From the NCBI RefSeq assembly GCF_047948215.1, contig NC_134465.1, positions 18,186,022 through 18,250,021 of the forward strand: a stretch of DNA of 64,000 bases, written 5' to 3'. Of the stretch, positions 1 through 10,099 are shown piece after piece. Every line of letters begins with the position of its first letter. Positions within the stretch are counted from its first letter, which is position 1. Origin of the DNA: Lycorma delicatula (taxonomy: Eukaryota > Arthropoda > Insecta > Hemiptera > Fulgoridae). The notes under the pieces are model-generated. The model saw only the letters and a program-made list of their open reading frames with translations. It was not told the DNA's origin and did no database searches. The translations under genes were made by a program, and so were the position numbers.

Positions 1-460
1 ATCTCTTCCACTCAACCGAGCAATTTATCGACTTATTTATTTATGCGAATAATAATGCATTTAGTAATTACAATGAGACCTTGCGCTTGCGAACCGTAAA
101 ATTAATAGTCGAAGTATACAATTAAAAAAATGTTACAAAACTTAAAGTAAAAAAGCTGAAAACAAAGTTGTTATATTTTTTGACATCGATTATTTATTTT
201 TGCGTAGTAGAAAAAATGATATGAACAAATTTAAAAATTCAAAAAAATCGATACTTTAATCCAGAATTAAAAAAAAAATCATTAAAAAATACGCAATAAA
301 TAAAACATGGGAAAGGGGAAGAATATTTGAGGGAAAATATTTTTTTGAAACGGTAAGATAAGCATGTACGCAAGTAATGAGCTTAAAATAAATTGGGGTT
401 ACTAGTAAAATTAAAGAAAATTAACCCCAAAGAAACTGTCTACCTCAACCCCTAGAGATA
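1..460. other. AT-rich DNA, no gene seen
   Basis: Poly-A and poly-T runs with no open frame of coding character and no recognisable repeat boundary. The last 40 bases may be the outer part of the dispersed repeat that follows. Confidence 0.6.
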
Positions 461-725
461 TTGAACCCAAAATTTTGCCAAAAACTTGCCCCGTATACAC
501 GAGTCCAGTCACGAGATCCAGTCAAACGTTATTTCAGATTTCAAACAAGCCAACATATGAGTGTAGAAATAGTACCTCCCCTTTTTTTGTTTTTTGGGCT
601 CCCTGGGGGTCATGAAACGTCGAAAACTGTGACAAAAAATAATCCATTTTTTGACTGATTACCGTACTTTCCTTCTTGTAGCATAGCTCTAAAGCTACGA
701 TGCGAGGAAAGTAAAATGTGTACAT
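461..725 (-). repeat. Dispersed repeat B, copy 1, with terminal stem-loop
   Basis: Read on the minus strand, this begins with a stem-loop (arms 665-672 and 706-713, TACTTTCC pairing with GGAAAGTA, with further internal pairing around AGCT). It continues through a segment whose motifs (a run of GGGAGCCCAAAAAA type) recur with the same layout at 22840-23005. The 65- and 63-residue open frames here lie in the repeat and have no protein features. The family is not one I recognise; a hairpin-ended non-autonomous element is one possibility. Confidence 0.45.
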
Positions 726-736
726 AATTGTGTTGT

Positions 737-748
737 GACATTCTTCTG
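737..748. repeat. Left target-site duplication of LINE-1
   Basis: GACATTCTTCTG, repeated exactly at 2768-2779. The two copies bracket the LINE, as expected of target-primed insertion. Confidence 0.85.
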
Positions 749-749
749 A

Positions 750-2434
750 CCAGCTGCATTAATTAAGAATCTCATCAAGAAAGCACCTTGGGAGATACTC
801 GAGGTGGCCAGCTACGGCCTGATTCACAAGACTTTCCCGGAGTGTTGGAAGGAGGCAAAAGCTGCGTTTTTGCCTAAAGGCACAAATGATACAGGACAAT
901 TGACATATAGACCGTTGAGCCTCCTCAACACGATGGGAAAAGTGGTTGAAAAAATGTTGGCTGGCCGCATAGTGCAGGAGGTGGAAGATGGTACGAAAAT
1001 AAGTGCTAATCAGTTTGGTTTTTGGAAAGGCAGGTCAACAGTTCAGGCAATTAGTAAGGTGATTAGTTGTGCTAACGAAACTAGAAGAGGTACTTGGCGG
1101 ACAAGAGACATTCCTTTGCTTGTCTCTTTAGACATGAAGAATGCTTTCGGGTCGATTCCATGGAAACATATTAATGCGGCCATGGTTGAAAAGGGAATTA
1201 GCCCGTACTTGAGAAGGCAAGTAGAGGAATGCCTCAAAAGTCGCAGCTGTAAAGTCAAGGCGCAAGAGCAAGAGATATCCATTAGTATGAGCGCCGGAGT
1301 ACCGCAGGGCTCAGTCCTTGGACCACTTTTATGGGTCATTGCCTTTGATGGTGTACTTCGGCTAACATTTCCTGAGGGTGTACAAATTATAGCATACGCA
1401 GATGATCTGGCAATCCTTGTGCAGGCCAGAACGATCGATGAAGTTAGAAACAAGGCAAACGCTGCATTAGAGACAGTCGGTAGATGGCTCATTGATAGGG
1501 GATTGCAGCTTTCGATTGAAAAATGTAAATACATTAATTCACTGGAAAACGTGTATTGCAGCCAGTAGATATACGAATTGGAGACTATAATATTGAGGAA
1601 GTAACAGTATTAAAATATCTTGGAGTCATCTTACAGAAAAACTGCAGATTTACTGAGCAGGTACTAAGTGTCTGTCAGAGTACGGAGAAACTGACAAAAT
1701 GCCTAAATATAATTTTGTCAAAGCAGAGCGCTCCTCGGGCATCAAAAAGAAGAGTTTTAGCGACAACCTTAGTGTCAACAATGATGTATGCCGTGCCGGC
1801 ATGGAGTTGTGCTCTCACTATTAGCAGAAATAGAGACAGGTTGAAGAGAGCACACAGGGGGATACTACTGGGAGTAGTATCTGCCTATAGAACTGTTTCT
1901 TACGAGGCCCTCTTGTCTAAGGTCAATCGGTAACAATCCCTCTCGGGATTGTTACCGATTGACCTTATCGCCAGATATAGAACCGACAGGTTTTTAGGGA
2001 AAGCTGAAACTGAAGTCAGGGAAAACATACATTGAATCTGGCAGGAGAGATGGGCGGAGGCTGGAGTGGCTGGATGGACAAGAACCTTAATTCCAGAATT
2101 AACAGGATGGATAAACAGGCGGCATAGAGAAACTGACTATTGGATCACCCAGTTCCTGACGGGACATGGGTGTTTCAATGGTTATCTCTATAAGGTGGGA
2201 AGAAGGAATGAACCCGCGTGCATGTACTGCGAACAGGACGATGATTCTGAGCATACGTTTTTAGTATGTAATAAATAGATAAGACTAAGACACGACGCGG
2301 GTATTCATGGAAAAACGCCGAAGGAAACCATGGATTTCATGCTCAGCAGTAAGGACAACTGGAGGAAGGTCGCTGATTATATAAAGACAGTACTAAAACA
2401 GAAGAATGAAGATGAAAGAAGTATGGGTTTCTAG
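750..2434 (+). pseudogene. Reverse transcriptase of LINE-1, broken ORF2
   Basis: The frame is open from the insertion junction at 750 to 1568, so the GTG at 804 is not a real start. Palm motifs are clear: A (SLDMKNAF, near 1128), B (GVPQGSVLGP, near 1300) and C (YADD, 1395-1406), the catalytic aspartates that bind metal for DNA synthesis. A frameshift near 1550-1560 moves the thumb region to the frame 1556-1930 (KYLGVIL). A 23-bp hairpin at 1918-1967 then ends the frame. The C-terminus continues in the 2066 frame with a C-x2-C-x8-H-x4-C knuckle near 2218-2270 and, after one in-frame TAG (2276-2278) where tryptophan is usual, to TAG at 2432-2434. At least three lesions make it non-functional. 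Confidence 0.85.
1918..1967. repeat. Perfect 23-bp hairpin inside the LINE-1 RT
   Basis: Arms 1918-1940 and 1945-1967 are exact reverse complements around a four-base TCTC loop. The TAA that ends the thumb frame at 1931-1933 lies inside the left arm. The left arm reads as normal RT sequence, so the right arm is probably a templated inverted copy. Confidence 0.85.
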
Positions 2435-2767
2435 TATGTTAGGTTGGGTGGATAGCCTCAGCGGTGAGAGCCAGCATGCTTAGGTGTGCTGGTTTCAATG
2501 ATCCGCTGAGGACTCCTTGGGTGTGCTGTAGGGACAAGAGAGTATTATGAAAGTTCCGGGGATCACATCACGACTTGTAGGTATGATGTGGTTCCATAGA
2601 GGACATAATAGAGAATAAAAATCTCAAAAGAGCCACCGGTAGGCCTGACCTGCCATGCCGGTATATAGCCGGTAGGCGGGGAGGGCCTATTAGAGTAACG
2701 GACACTCCCCTGGGTGGCGTAATACCATCAAGTCGGTCCGGCCCAGGAGAGTAGAAAGAAAAAAAAA
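2435..2767 (+). other. 3' UTR and A-rich tail of LINE-1
   Basis: GC-richer than the surroundings, with no open frame. It has several short inverted GGCC/CCGG-rich segments near 2635-2750 and ends GAGTAGAAAG plus A9. In this class of element, 3' UTR structure is commonly what the RT recognises for priming. No copy of this 3' UTR was noticed elsewhere in the window. Confidence 0.7.
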
Positions 2768-2779
2768 GACATTCTTCTG
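2768..2779. repeat. Right target-site duplication of LINE-1
   Basis: Exact copy of 737-748, placed directly after the A-rich tail. Confidence 0.85.
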
Positions 2780-3560
2780 CGTTTCATCTTTAAAAGTTTA
2801 ATTTATTGCAGACAGCGGCAGAAGTAACAACAAAGTTACTACTACTGCTATTTCCGAGAATTCAATTTGTTAATTTATTCGTTAACATAATTTATTTGTT
2901 AAAAACTTTCATAAAAATACAATTTTCCAATTTTGTTGTCATTTTTACATCATTATTACATTTTTTAAAAATCTAAATAAAAAGATTTCTTGTTCCAACT
3001 TAATACTTCCAAATTTTTTATAGGCATTTACACTCTTAAAAACGCTTTAAAAAAATGAAAGAATAAAATACGCAAATTTACACTCAAATTTATCGGATGT
3101 AATAATGCATTTTCTTTAACAGGATTGAGAACCTTTCTTCAGTATTTGAATACAGACAAACGGTTTCCGCCAATTTTGGCCGTTAACGACAACTTTGAGT
3201 TGTTTTGTTTTATATTCAAACAAATGATTTTACATTTTTTACCAAAAAAATTCTTAATATTTTTATTAATAAAATAACATATAAAAACCTTTTTGTAAAC
3301 CTATATTTAAACCTTTTTGAATTAAAGGTTTCTGAAAAGAAAAAACTGAATAGAGGGTAATGGACTGAAGAAAGAGAAAGAAACTACACAAAATGATATT
3401 TGCGTGGTCCTTAAAGGCCTACCCGCGGACTAAAAAAACAATATTTAAACTAATATATATTGTAATTGAAAATTATAAATATTTTGAGATAACTTACCAA
3501 AATTCCATTTGACTTCCTAAAGCGCTTTCGGCTATTCTGCCATCTTCTGGAGGAATTTAT
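2780..3560. other. AT-rich DNA, no gene seen
   Basis: Homopolymer-rich sequence. The 61-residue minus-strand frame at 3450-3635 overlaps the start of repeat A and shows no domain. Confidence 0.55.
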
Positions 3561-3561
3561 A

Positions 3562-3752
3562 ATTAAAACATTAAAAAAATCTGATGTAGACATCAAATGA
3601 CTTCCTTGTTCGCCTATTAAGTTAAATATACACATTTTTTTTAAATGAAAAATTCATTAAATTTTATTTCATTTTTAGTTATTAGTATTTAATTATTTAT
3701 TAATATCAGAAGTTATTTCATAACTTCTGTTATTTCAAACTTTTGTTTTTTA
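3562..3752 (-). repeat. Dispersed repeat A, 3' end only
   Basis: Contains the repeat-A end signature (a CATGA block followed by CGCCTATTAA and a TATACACA block), here in minus orientation. The same block is seen at 10320-10380, 28240-28340 and 53330-53380. It includes a 10-bp hairpin (3707-3716 with 3720-3729). Confidence 0.6.
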
Positions 3753-3756
3753 AATA

Positions 3757-3779
<23 letters not shown>
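3753..3779. repeat. (TA)n microsatellite
   Basis: About 13 TA units followed by a T run. Confidence 0.9.
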
Positions 3780-3788
<9 letters not shown>

Positions 3789-3899
3789 TTACTGGATTAT
3801 TTAGCGTAAAAATTCGTTTACAATTAGAGGTGAATAATTATTAATATATTTAATTTCAATCAAAAAACATCAATATTCACTTCACGAGTTTTATATTAC

Positions 3900-4016
3900 C
3901 CTTGATGAAACCCCACAAAAAACAATCACATGGAGTTATATCCAAAGAACGAAGTGGCCAAGGGATCGGTCCATCACGTCCAATCCAGCGACTTGGGAAT
4001 GTATTATTGAGGGATT
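3900..4016 (-). pseudogene. M1 transposase C-terminal DDE block
   Basis: The minus-strand translation has IGRDGPIPWP and then SLDITPCDCFLWG, equivalent to the third catalytic acidic residue and its downstream helix. It joins the 4320-4703 block once the SINE and one target copy are skipped. The 66-residue plus frame beginning at 3902 is a shadow. Confidence 0.72.
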
Positions 4017-4313
4017 GTTTCTTTCTTTTTTTGTTTATCCTACGGGACCACCGTAAGGTATTACTTCAGACGATGAATGAGGATATGTATGAATGTAAAT
4101 GAATTGTAGTCTGTACAGTCTCAGGTCGACCGTTTCTTAGAAGTGTGATTAATTGAAACCAAACCACCAAAGAACACCGGTATCCACGATCTAGCAGTAT
4201 TCAAATCACCATAAAAGTAACTGTTTTTACTAAGATTTGAACCTTAGAACGCTCGACTTAAAAATTAGCTGATTTGCGATGACGAGTTAACCACTAGACC
4301 AGCCCGGCGGGCT
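4017..4313 (-). mobile_element. SINE-1 (tRNA-derived), copy in M1
   Basis: On the minus strand the head has a pol III A box (TGGTCTAGTGGTTAAC, near 4305-4285) and a B-box-like GGTTCAAATC near 4245. A long body follows, then the 3' end with GGTCCCGTAGGATAAAC and an A-rich tail near 4025. Nearly matching 13-14-base flanks (about 4003-4016 and 4314-4327, ATTATTGAGGGATT against a one-mismatch copy) are the target duplication. Related copies are at 20063 and 25455. Confidence 0.82.
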
Positions 4314-4319
4314 ATTATA

Positions 4320-4703
4320 GAGGGATTCATGCACTAATAACCCCACTGTGGTAGCGCTACATTATGAAATATGATTTCGGGTTGTAACCCTTTAAAATGA
4401 GGTTAAGCAAACCCTTCTATCAAGTCCATATAGATATTCAATGTTAACTGTCGTTTCCGCAAAGAATAAAAGGTTCAGTCACACGATCGTGAAGCATTAC
4501 GCACTAAACATTAATTTTTGGGCAATTTCTAATGCGGTCAAATGTAACATGTCGGTTCTCCGATCCCCATATTGGAACGTTCTGAGAGTTCACTCTCCTG
4601 CAAATTCCTTTTTATCTGTGCGATCTTGTGGTGTAATACGCTGCAATATTTGTAATTTATAAGGAAGAAATTTTAATCGTTTCTACAGGACATCCTGAAC
4701 CGT
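4320..4703 (-). pseudogene. M1 transposase DDE core, first part
   Basis: Minus-strand translation in mixed frames gives VPIWGSEN, a PKIN block, LHDRVTEPF, a YMDLIEGFA block and IIFHNVALPQWG, in the order seen in mariner-like DDE domains. The second catalytic aspartate, normally within a QQDGAPPH block, is degraded. The plus-strand frame at 4441-4662 is only its shadow. Confidence 0.72.
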
Positions 4704-4713
4704 AGATCGCGGA
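4704..4713. repeat. Left target-site duplication of LINE-2
   Basis: AGATCGCGGA, repeated exactly at 5562-5571. It is mariner coding sequence on the other strand. Confidence 0.85.
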
Positions 4714-5561
4714 TCCGTTACTTTTTAATCTTTACATGGAACTAGCAGTTAATGATATTAAAGAACAATTTAGATTCGGAGTAACAGTACAAGGTGAAAA
4801 GATAAAGATGCTACGATTTGCTGATGATATAGTAATTCTAGCCGAGAGTAAAAAGGATTTAGAAGAAACAATGAACGGCATAGATGAAGTCCTACGCAAG
4901 AACTATCGCATGAAAATAAACAAGAACAAAACAAAAGTAATGAAATGTAGTAGAAATAACAAAGATGGACCGCTGAATGTGAAAATAGGAGGAAAAAAGA
5001 TTATGGAGGCAGAAGAATTTTGTTATTTGGGAAGTAAAATTACTAAAGATGGACGAAGCAGGAGGGATATATAATGCCGAATAGCACAAGCTAAACGAGC
5101 CTTCAGTAAGAAATATAATTTGTTTACATCAAAAATTAATTTAAATGTCAGGAAAAGATTTTTGAAAGTGTATGTTTGGAGTGTCGCTTTATATGGAAGT
5201 GAAACTTGGACAATCGGAGTATCTGAGAAGAAAAGATTAGAAGCTTTTGAAATGTGGTGCTATAGGAGAATGTTAAAAATCAGATGGGTGGATAAAGTGA
5301 CAAATGAAGAGGTATTGCGGCAAATAGATGAAGAAAGAAGCATTTGGAAAAATATAGTTAAAAGAAGAGACAGACTTATAGGCCACATACTAAGGCACCC
5401 TGGAAAAATTGTGTAGGCAGGCCACGTTTGGAGTATGTAAAACAAATTGTTGGGGATGTAGGATGTAGAGGGTATACTGAAATGAAACGACTAGCACTAG
5501 ATAGGGAATCTTGGAGACCTGCATCAAACCAGTCAAATGACTGAAGACAAAAAAAAAAAAA
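4714..5561 (+). mobile_element. LINE-2: short 5'-truncated non-LTR retrotransposon
   Basis: An 848-bp insertion in M1 with a perfect 10-bp target duplication and an A13 tail (5549-5561). It keeps only the end of the RT gene, from about 30 codons before the FADD catalytic box. The 3' UTR is almost absent: the stop codon ends at 5544, four bases before the tail. The C-terminus (WSVALYGSETWT, then EMWCYRRMLKI) is of the widespread arthropod endonuclease-RT LINE type, so it belongs to a different clade from LINE-1. Confidence 0.87.
4736..5544 (+). pseudogene. Reverse transcriptase C-terminus of LINE-2
   Basis: Frame 4736-5074 carries the palm C motif FADD (4817-4828) and the thumb segment ending FCYLGSKITKDG. 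A stop at 5072 breaks it. The protein resumes at 5120 (INLNVRKRFLKVYVWSVALYG...) up to a stop near 5416, and the final part (GRPRLEYVKQIVGD ... WRPASNQSND) is in another frame, ending at the TGA 5542-5544. The ATGs at 4736 and 5120 are internal methionines, not starts. It is inactive. Confidence 0.85.
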
Positions 5562-5571
5562 AGATCGCGGA
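5562..5571. repeat. Right target-site duplication of LINE-2
   Basis: Exact copy of 4704-4713, placed just after the A tail. Confidence 0.85.
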
Positions 5572-5834
5572 AGATTTAACTCGAGTTGACTTCCCACGGC
5601 TATAAACAAAATACTGAAGAACGATATTCATTTTCATCTGATGTTCTAGACCTTTCCTATATCCTTCTTACGTTCAACAGTGCCAGTTTCTTTAAATTTA
5701 TCACACCACGAACAAATACATGTTCTAAAGGGGTGGCTCAAGTCAAACAGAATTCTAAATTGGCGTCGATCTTGTGCGTCTGATTTTGTTTCAATAAACC
5801 ACTTCACGCATTGTGCTTTCATCTGTGGATTCAT
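5572..5834 (-). pseudogene. M1 transposase N-terminal DNA-binding domain
   Basis: The frame starts at 5834 (MNPQMKAQCVKWFIETKSD...) and runs about 62 residues. It resembles the N-terminal helix-turn-helix found in a broad group of insect mariner-like transposases (DUF4817 type): a helix with CVKWFIETKS and then a CSWCDKFKETGTV block. Beyond 5646 the homologous linker continues in other frames, through a TSDEN block, to the LINE insertion at 5571. It would bind the terminal repeats. Confidence 0.7.
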
Positions 5835-6691
5835 GGAGACCGACCTATGCGGTTACGTATGTAATCACAGCGCTATCTAGTATTTTCCGAAGAAAACTGT
5901 ATGAGTTATCTGTTAAAGAGAGCCCAAACATTCATTAATAGGCCAATTACTTTTTTTCTAATAAGATATCAAAGTTGTTCCGATAATTTTCGAACACCCG
6001 AAAATACAAGATACTTATTATTATAACTCCATCCGTTCTTGAGATATTTTATTTTTTTTAAAGTACACAACTTTTTTCATAAGTCTTGTTAAATTCGACA
6101 AATATAGTAAAAATAATAGAGCGCATTTCACGTTACGCATGTATGTTTGCTATTCCATATCTCGTGAGAAATTTGACGAAGTGACCATTTTTAGCGCTGA
6201 GAGAAGGTTACGGTATGCGTTCGAAATGGCCACCAGCAGCTTCTATATAACGCCCATGAGGCCGAACTACGGCTGTTAGTGTATCTGGCCTAATGGCAGC
6301 ACATCACTTTACGATTTTTTCACGTAGCTCGTTGCTGGTTTTTGTCGATACACGTCATTCTTGATGGTCCCAGAGGTAGCAATCCAGGTGTCAAATCAGG
6401 AGACCGAGGTGGTTACTCAACAGCAACTCTTCAACCTACCTCCCCGTCCGGGTAGAATTTTATCGAGGTATAACCTGACATCTGGATGGTAGTGAGCGGG
6501 GCTCTATCTTGTCGCACGTAAAAATGTTCATCACCAAACAGGTTTTGGATGGCAGGCAAAATCCTACACCTCACCGGTTACGGTACCTCGAAGAATAAGG
6601 GACAACTCAAACTACCCGCTGATAGACCGTACCACACAACCCCCGGTAGTTTCACTGCCCTGACCACATGAACGAGAGGATTTTCAAGAGC

Positions 6692-6892
6692 CTAGTAGAC
6701 ACAATTGTAGCGGTTTACAGCGCCCTTAAGTTTGAATTGTGCCTCGTCAGTCCACCCAAAATTTCCTGTAAATTCCTCATCCTCACCAACCTTATGCTGA
6801 AACCACTCAGTCTCGGAATGTACTCTTTCCACTTTGCACTCTTCAGAATATGTCTTATACTTGATTGGCTCACCCCACTTTCGCGCGCTCAT
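6692..6892 (-). pseudogene. M2 transposase, first catalytic block
   Basis: Open minus-strand frame of 66 residues. TDEAQFKLKGAVNRYN matches the SDEA.F...G.VNRHN signature that holds the first catalytic aspartate of mariner-like DDE domains. The adjacent plus-strand frames (6668-7168 and 7057-7281) are shadows of this element. Confidence 0.75.
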
Positions 6893-6906
6893 GGTTCACT
6901 GGTTTT

Positions 6907-6977
6907 TGCGGTGATGGGTGAAATGTTGCAACACCGCAGCACTGGGGCGGTGTTGCAACATTTCACCCATCACCGCA
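6907..6977. repeat. Perfect 31-bp hairpin in M2
   Basis: Arms 6907-6937 and 6947-6977 are exact reverse complements around a nine-base loop (6938-6946). It lies between the DNA-binding and catalytic parts of M2. With no mismatch in an otherwise eroded element, the duplication must be much younger than the transposon, or be an assembly artefact. Confidence 0.9.
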
Positions 6978-7299
6978 CCGGACTTATAGCTGTTCGTGAT
7001 CGGCTGGATCTTTCCTTTTTCCAAACTCTCTCTGTCACTGCCGTTATACCTCGTGAATGTTCTCGTACTTCCAGTACCGCTTCAGTTCAGCCATGCGTTC
7101 AAGAAACGGTAAGCGAACCTTATCCGTTGTTGTTACTCGACTGTCTTCTGCAGCACTGGCTAATATGACTGGATCGTTCTGCTATTCGGGGAATAAATTG
7201 CCAGCTCCGCATACCACGACAAATTTAATACCTTACGCTACACTACACATGAGATTAGCGAGTGTAAGTCTTTATGTTTAGACATAATTTAATTACAAA

Positions 7300-9640
7300 C
7301 GGTGAGTACATTTATTTAGCTGCCTCTATATTAATAAATATTCCGATTTAATTAAACAAAAATATTCCACTTTACGTAAGAAATATTACTAATTAATAAA
7401 CACCATTATAAACTAGTAATAAAATTATTAAACGAATGGAAAAATAATGAAAGAGAATATAAAAAAGAAACGTTAAATAAGAATTATAATGAAAAAATGG
7501 AGCAGACTTATAGTATTATAAAAAGCCTTGGTTTTTAATAGTATAAAATAATTATAAGTCAAGTCGGTACAGATAATAAGCTTTACATTTCTAATTACGG
7601 AACCATAGAATTCCAAGTAAGAAAGATCTGGAAGCGGTTACTTAAACGCCGGTAAGCCCCTTAACAAGCATAGATAATCAGTATTATCTTCTGGAATAGA
7701 CAATTAAATTGAAAGGAAAAATAGTCTTTCAATTAGCCTTATTACTTATATTTAACCTACAGATTTTATAATCGTATTTTTCAGAACCATTTTAATTATT
7801 TTTTTTATACGTAAAACGGATGAAAGGAACAACTTTGGTAAATGTTTAAAAAATTAACATAATCTATTACGTTACGTTTCTTATTTATACTTTTTGAAAA
7901 CGTTACATATTCCATCTTTCTGCGTGTTTTTAATTTTTTTTTTAAATTCATATCTAAAAACCGAAATCTATCCTAAATTTTGTATTAAGCGATACTTTTA
8001 CATTTTGAATCATTAATATCTCGGTAATTAAAATTGCCGAGAATTTTTTTTACTATAAGCATTATATTCTGAAAAAAAACGACCTCTCGTTTATTTAATT
8101 ATTATTTAAAACAAAAGGATTGCAGAGGAAATCATTACAGCCTATCAACGATCGAATTTCAAAATAGAAAAATAATCAGACTAAATTCTAAGTTAGATGC
8201 AGTACAAAGAAAAGAAAAATAATTAAAAGCTAGCCTTCCAATTATAACAGCTGATAAGAGATTGAATCTTTTGTAGCGTATAAAAAATAATAAAGTCTGA
8301 CTAGAATTCGAAATTAGCACTTAATGCATGAATGTCACAAGACGCTACCGTTCCAAGGTCGAATGGCAGTGAAAAGATTATTTATTCTACTGTAGATTGC
8401 AATTATAAAAATATTTTTTTTTTTTGGGGTGTGAATTACGTAACGTAAAAAAAAGTGACGTAACTGATAATAAACAATTCTGCCACATTAACACCGGATG
8501 AATCTGATGGAATACGAGCGAAATAGGGAAATACGGTTTTTAGAAATCAAACAATTACTTTTTTCTATAAATTTATCTTTATATTCTTTTCTTTTATTTA
8601 TACTGATTTTAAAATAAAGCAGTATAAATAAAAGAATAAGTGATATTCCATATGAATGAATATGAAGACGCGCACGCGTGTTTAATCGGATAAAAATAAA
8701 AAAAAGATTATATCTTTCGAACAGAAGAATCTTTTTACAAAGAATTTTTTAACTTCCCATATATATTCGTTGAAAGTTATCGATTTAGTTACGGGTAAAT
8801 TGATATAAAAGTTACAATTTCACGGAAAACATTCCTTCTTCATCATATTCAAAGGTTTTACTTTTTAATTACAATAAAAAACTGATCATAATATAATCAC
8901 TACTATACACACATGCCCACGAGCTAAGACACACGTAAAACCAATAAAAAAATACGTTTTACTAAAACACTTAGTTCTACTTGTGCTATCTAAATGCTAG
9001 GTCGCAGCACTGACAGTCGTGTATGTCATCGGAGGAAGAAAATATGCAGGGATTCTCAGAACGATCCCTCCAAGCTCAGTTGTAATTGAAATCAGTAGCA
9101 GAATCCGGTTATATCAAGTTTTATCAAAGGAATATAATCAAACACTACATCAGTTCTCTTACTACCGCAGCGCTTCTTTATTCTCAGAAAGTTTATAATT
9201 ACATTACTCGGTAATATAATACTAACCAGAAAATCTTTTACCGAAACTTTCAACATAAAAAATATCAATATCAATAAATCTGAGAATTTAAATCCCCAAT
9301 AATCGGGGAAATTGGGGGAAATATCAATCCTCAATCGTAATTAAATATAATATCATAAATTGTCGCACGTTCGCGTTTCAACAAATATATTGAGAGATGG
9401 ATAAGATTTTTTATAAGTATAATTTATTACTCTTAAATAATTTGTACTGTATAAAATAATAATTAAAATTAAATTAATTTTAATTTTATAGTTTAACGAT
9501 TAAACTATAAATAAAAACCACAGTTCCGATTCGCTAAAAACGTTATAACTTATAGAAACTAATACCGAGTTAACAAAAAGATAAGAGAAAAATCTTTTCT
9601 TTTAAAGATTACAAAAGAACTACCTTACCATTAATGAATG
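7300..9640. other. AT-rich DNA, no gene recognised
   Basis: No transposon, RNA gene or convincing exon seen. The 80-residue minus frame at 9092-9334 is hydrophobic and rich in isoleucine, phenylalanine and lysine, as expected by chance at this base composition. Confidence 0.5.
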
Positions 9641-9835
9641 AATAGAATACGGTCACTTTCACACCTGTTCATAAATAACTCGCTGAACAGCTTTTCCTTT
9701 TCAGCCACTGTCCAAAAAAGAATACTCCTGACGTTTCACTCGTTTGTTACCTAACTATGATTATTTTAACGCAGACTGCACCGAACTCGAACTTGAAGTA
9801 TTTATACTTCTCGGCCAAGAGGTACCTTCTTTTGG

Positions 9836-9879
9836 AAAGGACGACGGGTCGGGTACCAGAACCCGACCTGTCGTCCTTT
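9836..9879. repeat. 19-bp hairpin with one mismatch
   Basis: Arms 9836-9854 and 9861-9879 (AAAGGACGACGGGTCGGGT type), loop ACCAGA. The single mismatch would form a G-U pair in RNA. GC-rich against an AT-rich background. Confidence 0.8.
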
Positions 9880-10099
9880 TGACTGTTCAAGCGTAATAAT
9901 TTTCATTGTCCGCACCTTCTACGCTGCGCAATATGCTTTAGAATTATGCAGTGCATTCTGTTCTTTCGGCGTTAAATCGGTTGCCCTGTGGGTTCGTTGA
10001 GCTTTGCTCAATAATAAATCAAGGGATCGGCTGTTGAGTTGTGATTGAATGGGCTACGTTTCGTTTCGTGTTGTTTCGTTTATCGGAATCAATAGTTAT

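Larger units (their letters stand above)
749..2767 (+). mobile_element. LINE-1: 5'-truncated R1-like non-LTR retrotransposon
   Basis: About 2.0 kb, flanked by a perfect 12-bp target duplication and ending in a short A-rich tail (2757-2767). The body holds the reverse transcriptase from just before its first palm motif, a C-terminal cysteine-histidine knuckle and a roughly 330-base 3' UTR. The endonuclease and ORF1 are absent, so this is a 5'-truncated copy, the usual result of incomplete reverse transcription. Clade placement (R1-like) rests on the order of the RT motifs and the C-terminal CCHC-type knuckle, and is inference. Intact ends with few lesions suggest a fairly recent insertion. Confidence 0.88.
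3895..5845 (-). mobile_element. Mariner-like DDE transposon M1, twice interrupted
   Basis: Minus-strand transposase remnant, read from high to low coordinates. It has an N-terminal helix-turn-helix domain (5834-5646), a linker (5640-5572), the DDE catalytic core (about 4700-4320, with a recognisable VPIWGSEN block) and the third-acidic-residue region (about 4000-3905, with the hallmark WPPRSLDITP followed by FLWGF). A LINE (4714-5561) and a SINE (4017-4313) are inserted. Skipping the LINE and one target copy makes LPRSTVQDVL run on across the junction, which supports one ancestral element. Terminal repeats were not located. Stops and frameshifts show it is dead. Confidence 0.8.
6185..7115 (-). 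mobile_element. Mariner-like DDE transposon M2, decayed
   Basis: Second minus-strand mariner-like copy, about 350 bp from M1. Reading down from 7115: a helix-turn-helix remnant (KYENIHEV, then REFGK) at about 7095-6985, a 31-bp hairpin at 6907-6977, the first catalytic block (FGWTDEAQFKLKGAVNRYN, 6780-6695), a second block with DRAPAHYHPDVRLYL near 6520-6470, a third with PPRSPDLTP near 6410-6380, and a C-terminus (HGRYIEAAGGHFE) near 6260-6215. The spacing between DNA-binding and catalytic parts is shorter than usual, implying an internal deletion. Several stops show it is inactive. Terminal repeats were not found. Confidence 0.8.

Noticed and set aside
1043..1534. 163-residue minus-strand frame
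   Set aside because: Antisense of the LINE-1 RT palm domain, whose sense frame has all three catalytic motifs.
4892..5609. Several minus-strand frames across LINE-2
   Set aside because: Shadows of the LINE-2 RT and of the adjacent mariner linker.
6668..7168. 166-residue plus-strand frame
   Set aside because: Antisense of the M2 transposase and lengthened by the 31-bp hairpin.
9092..9334. 80-residue hydrophobic minus frame as a membrane protein
   Set aside because: The composition matches AT-rich chance translation; no partner exon or regulatory context.
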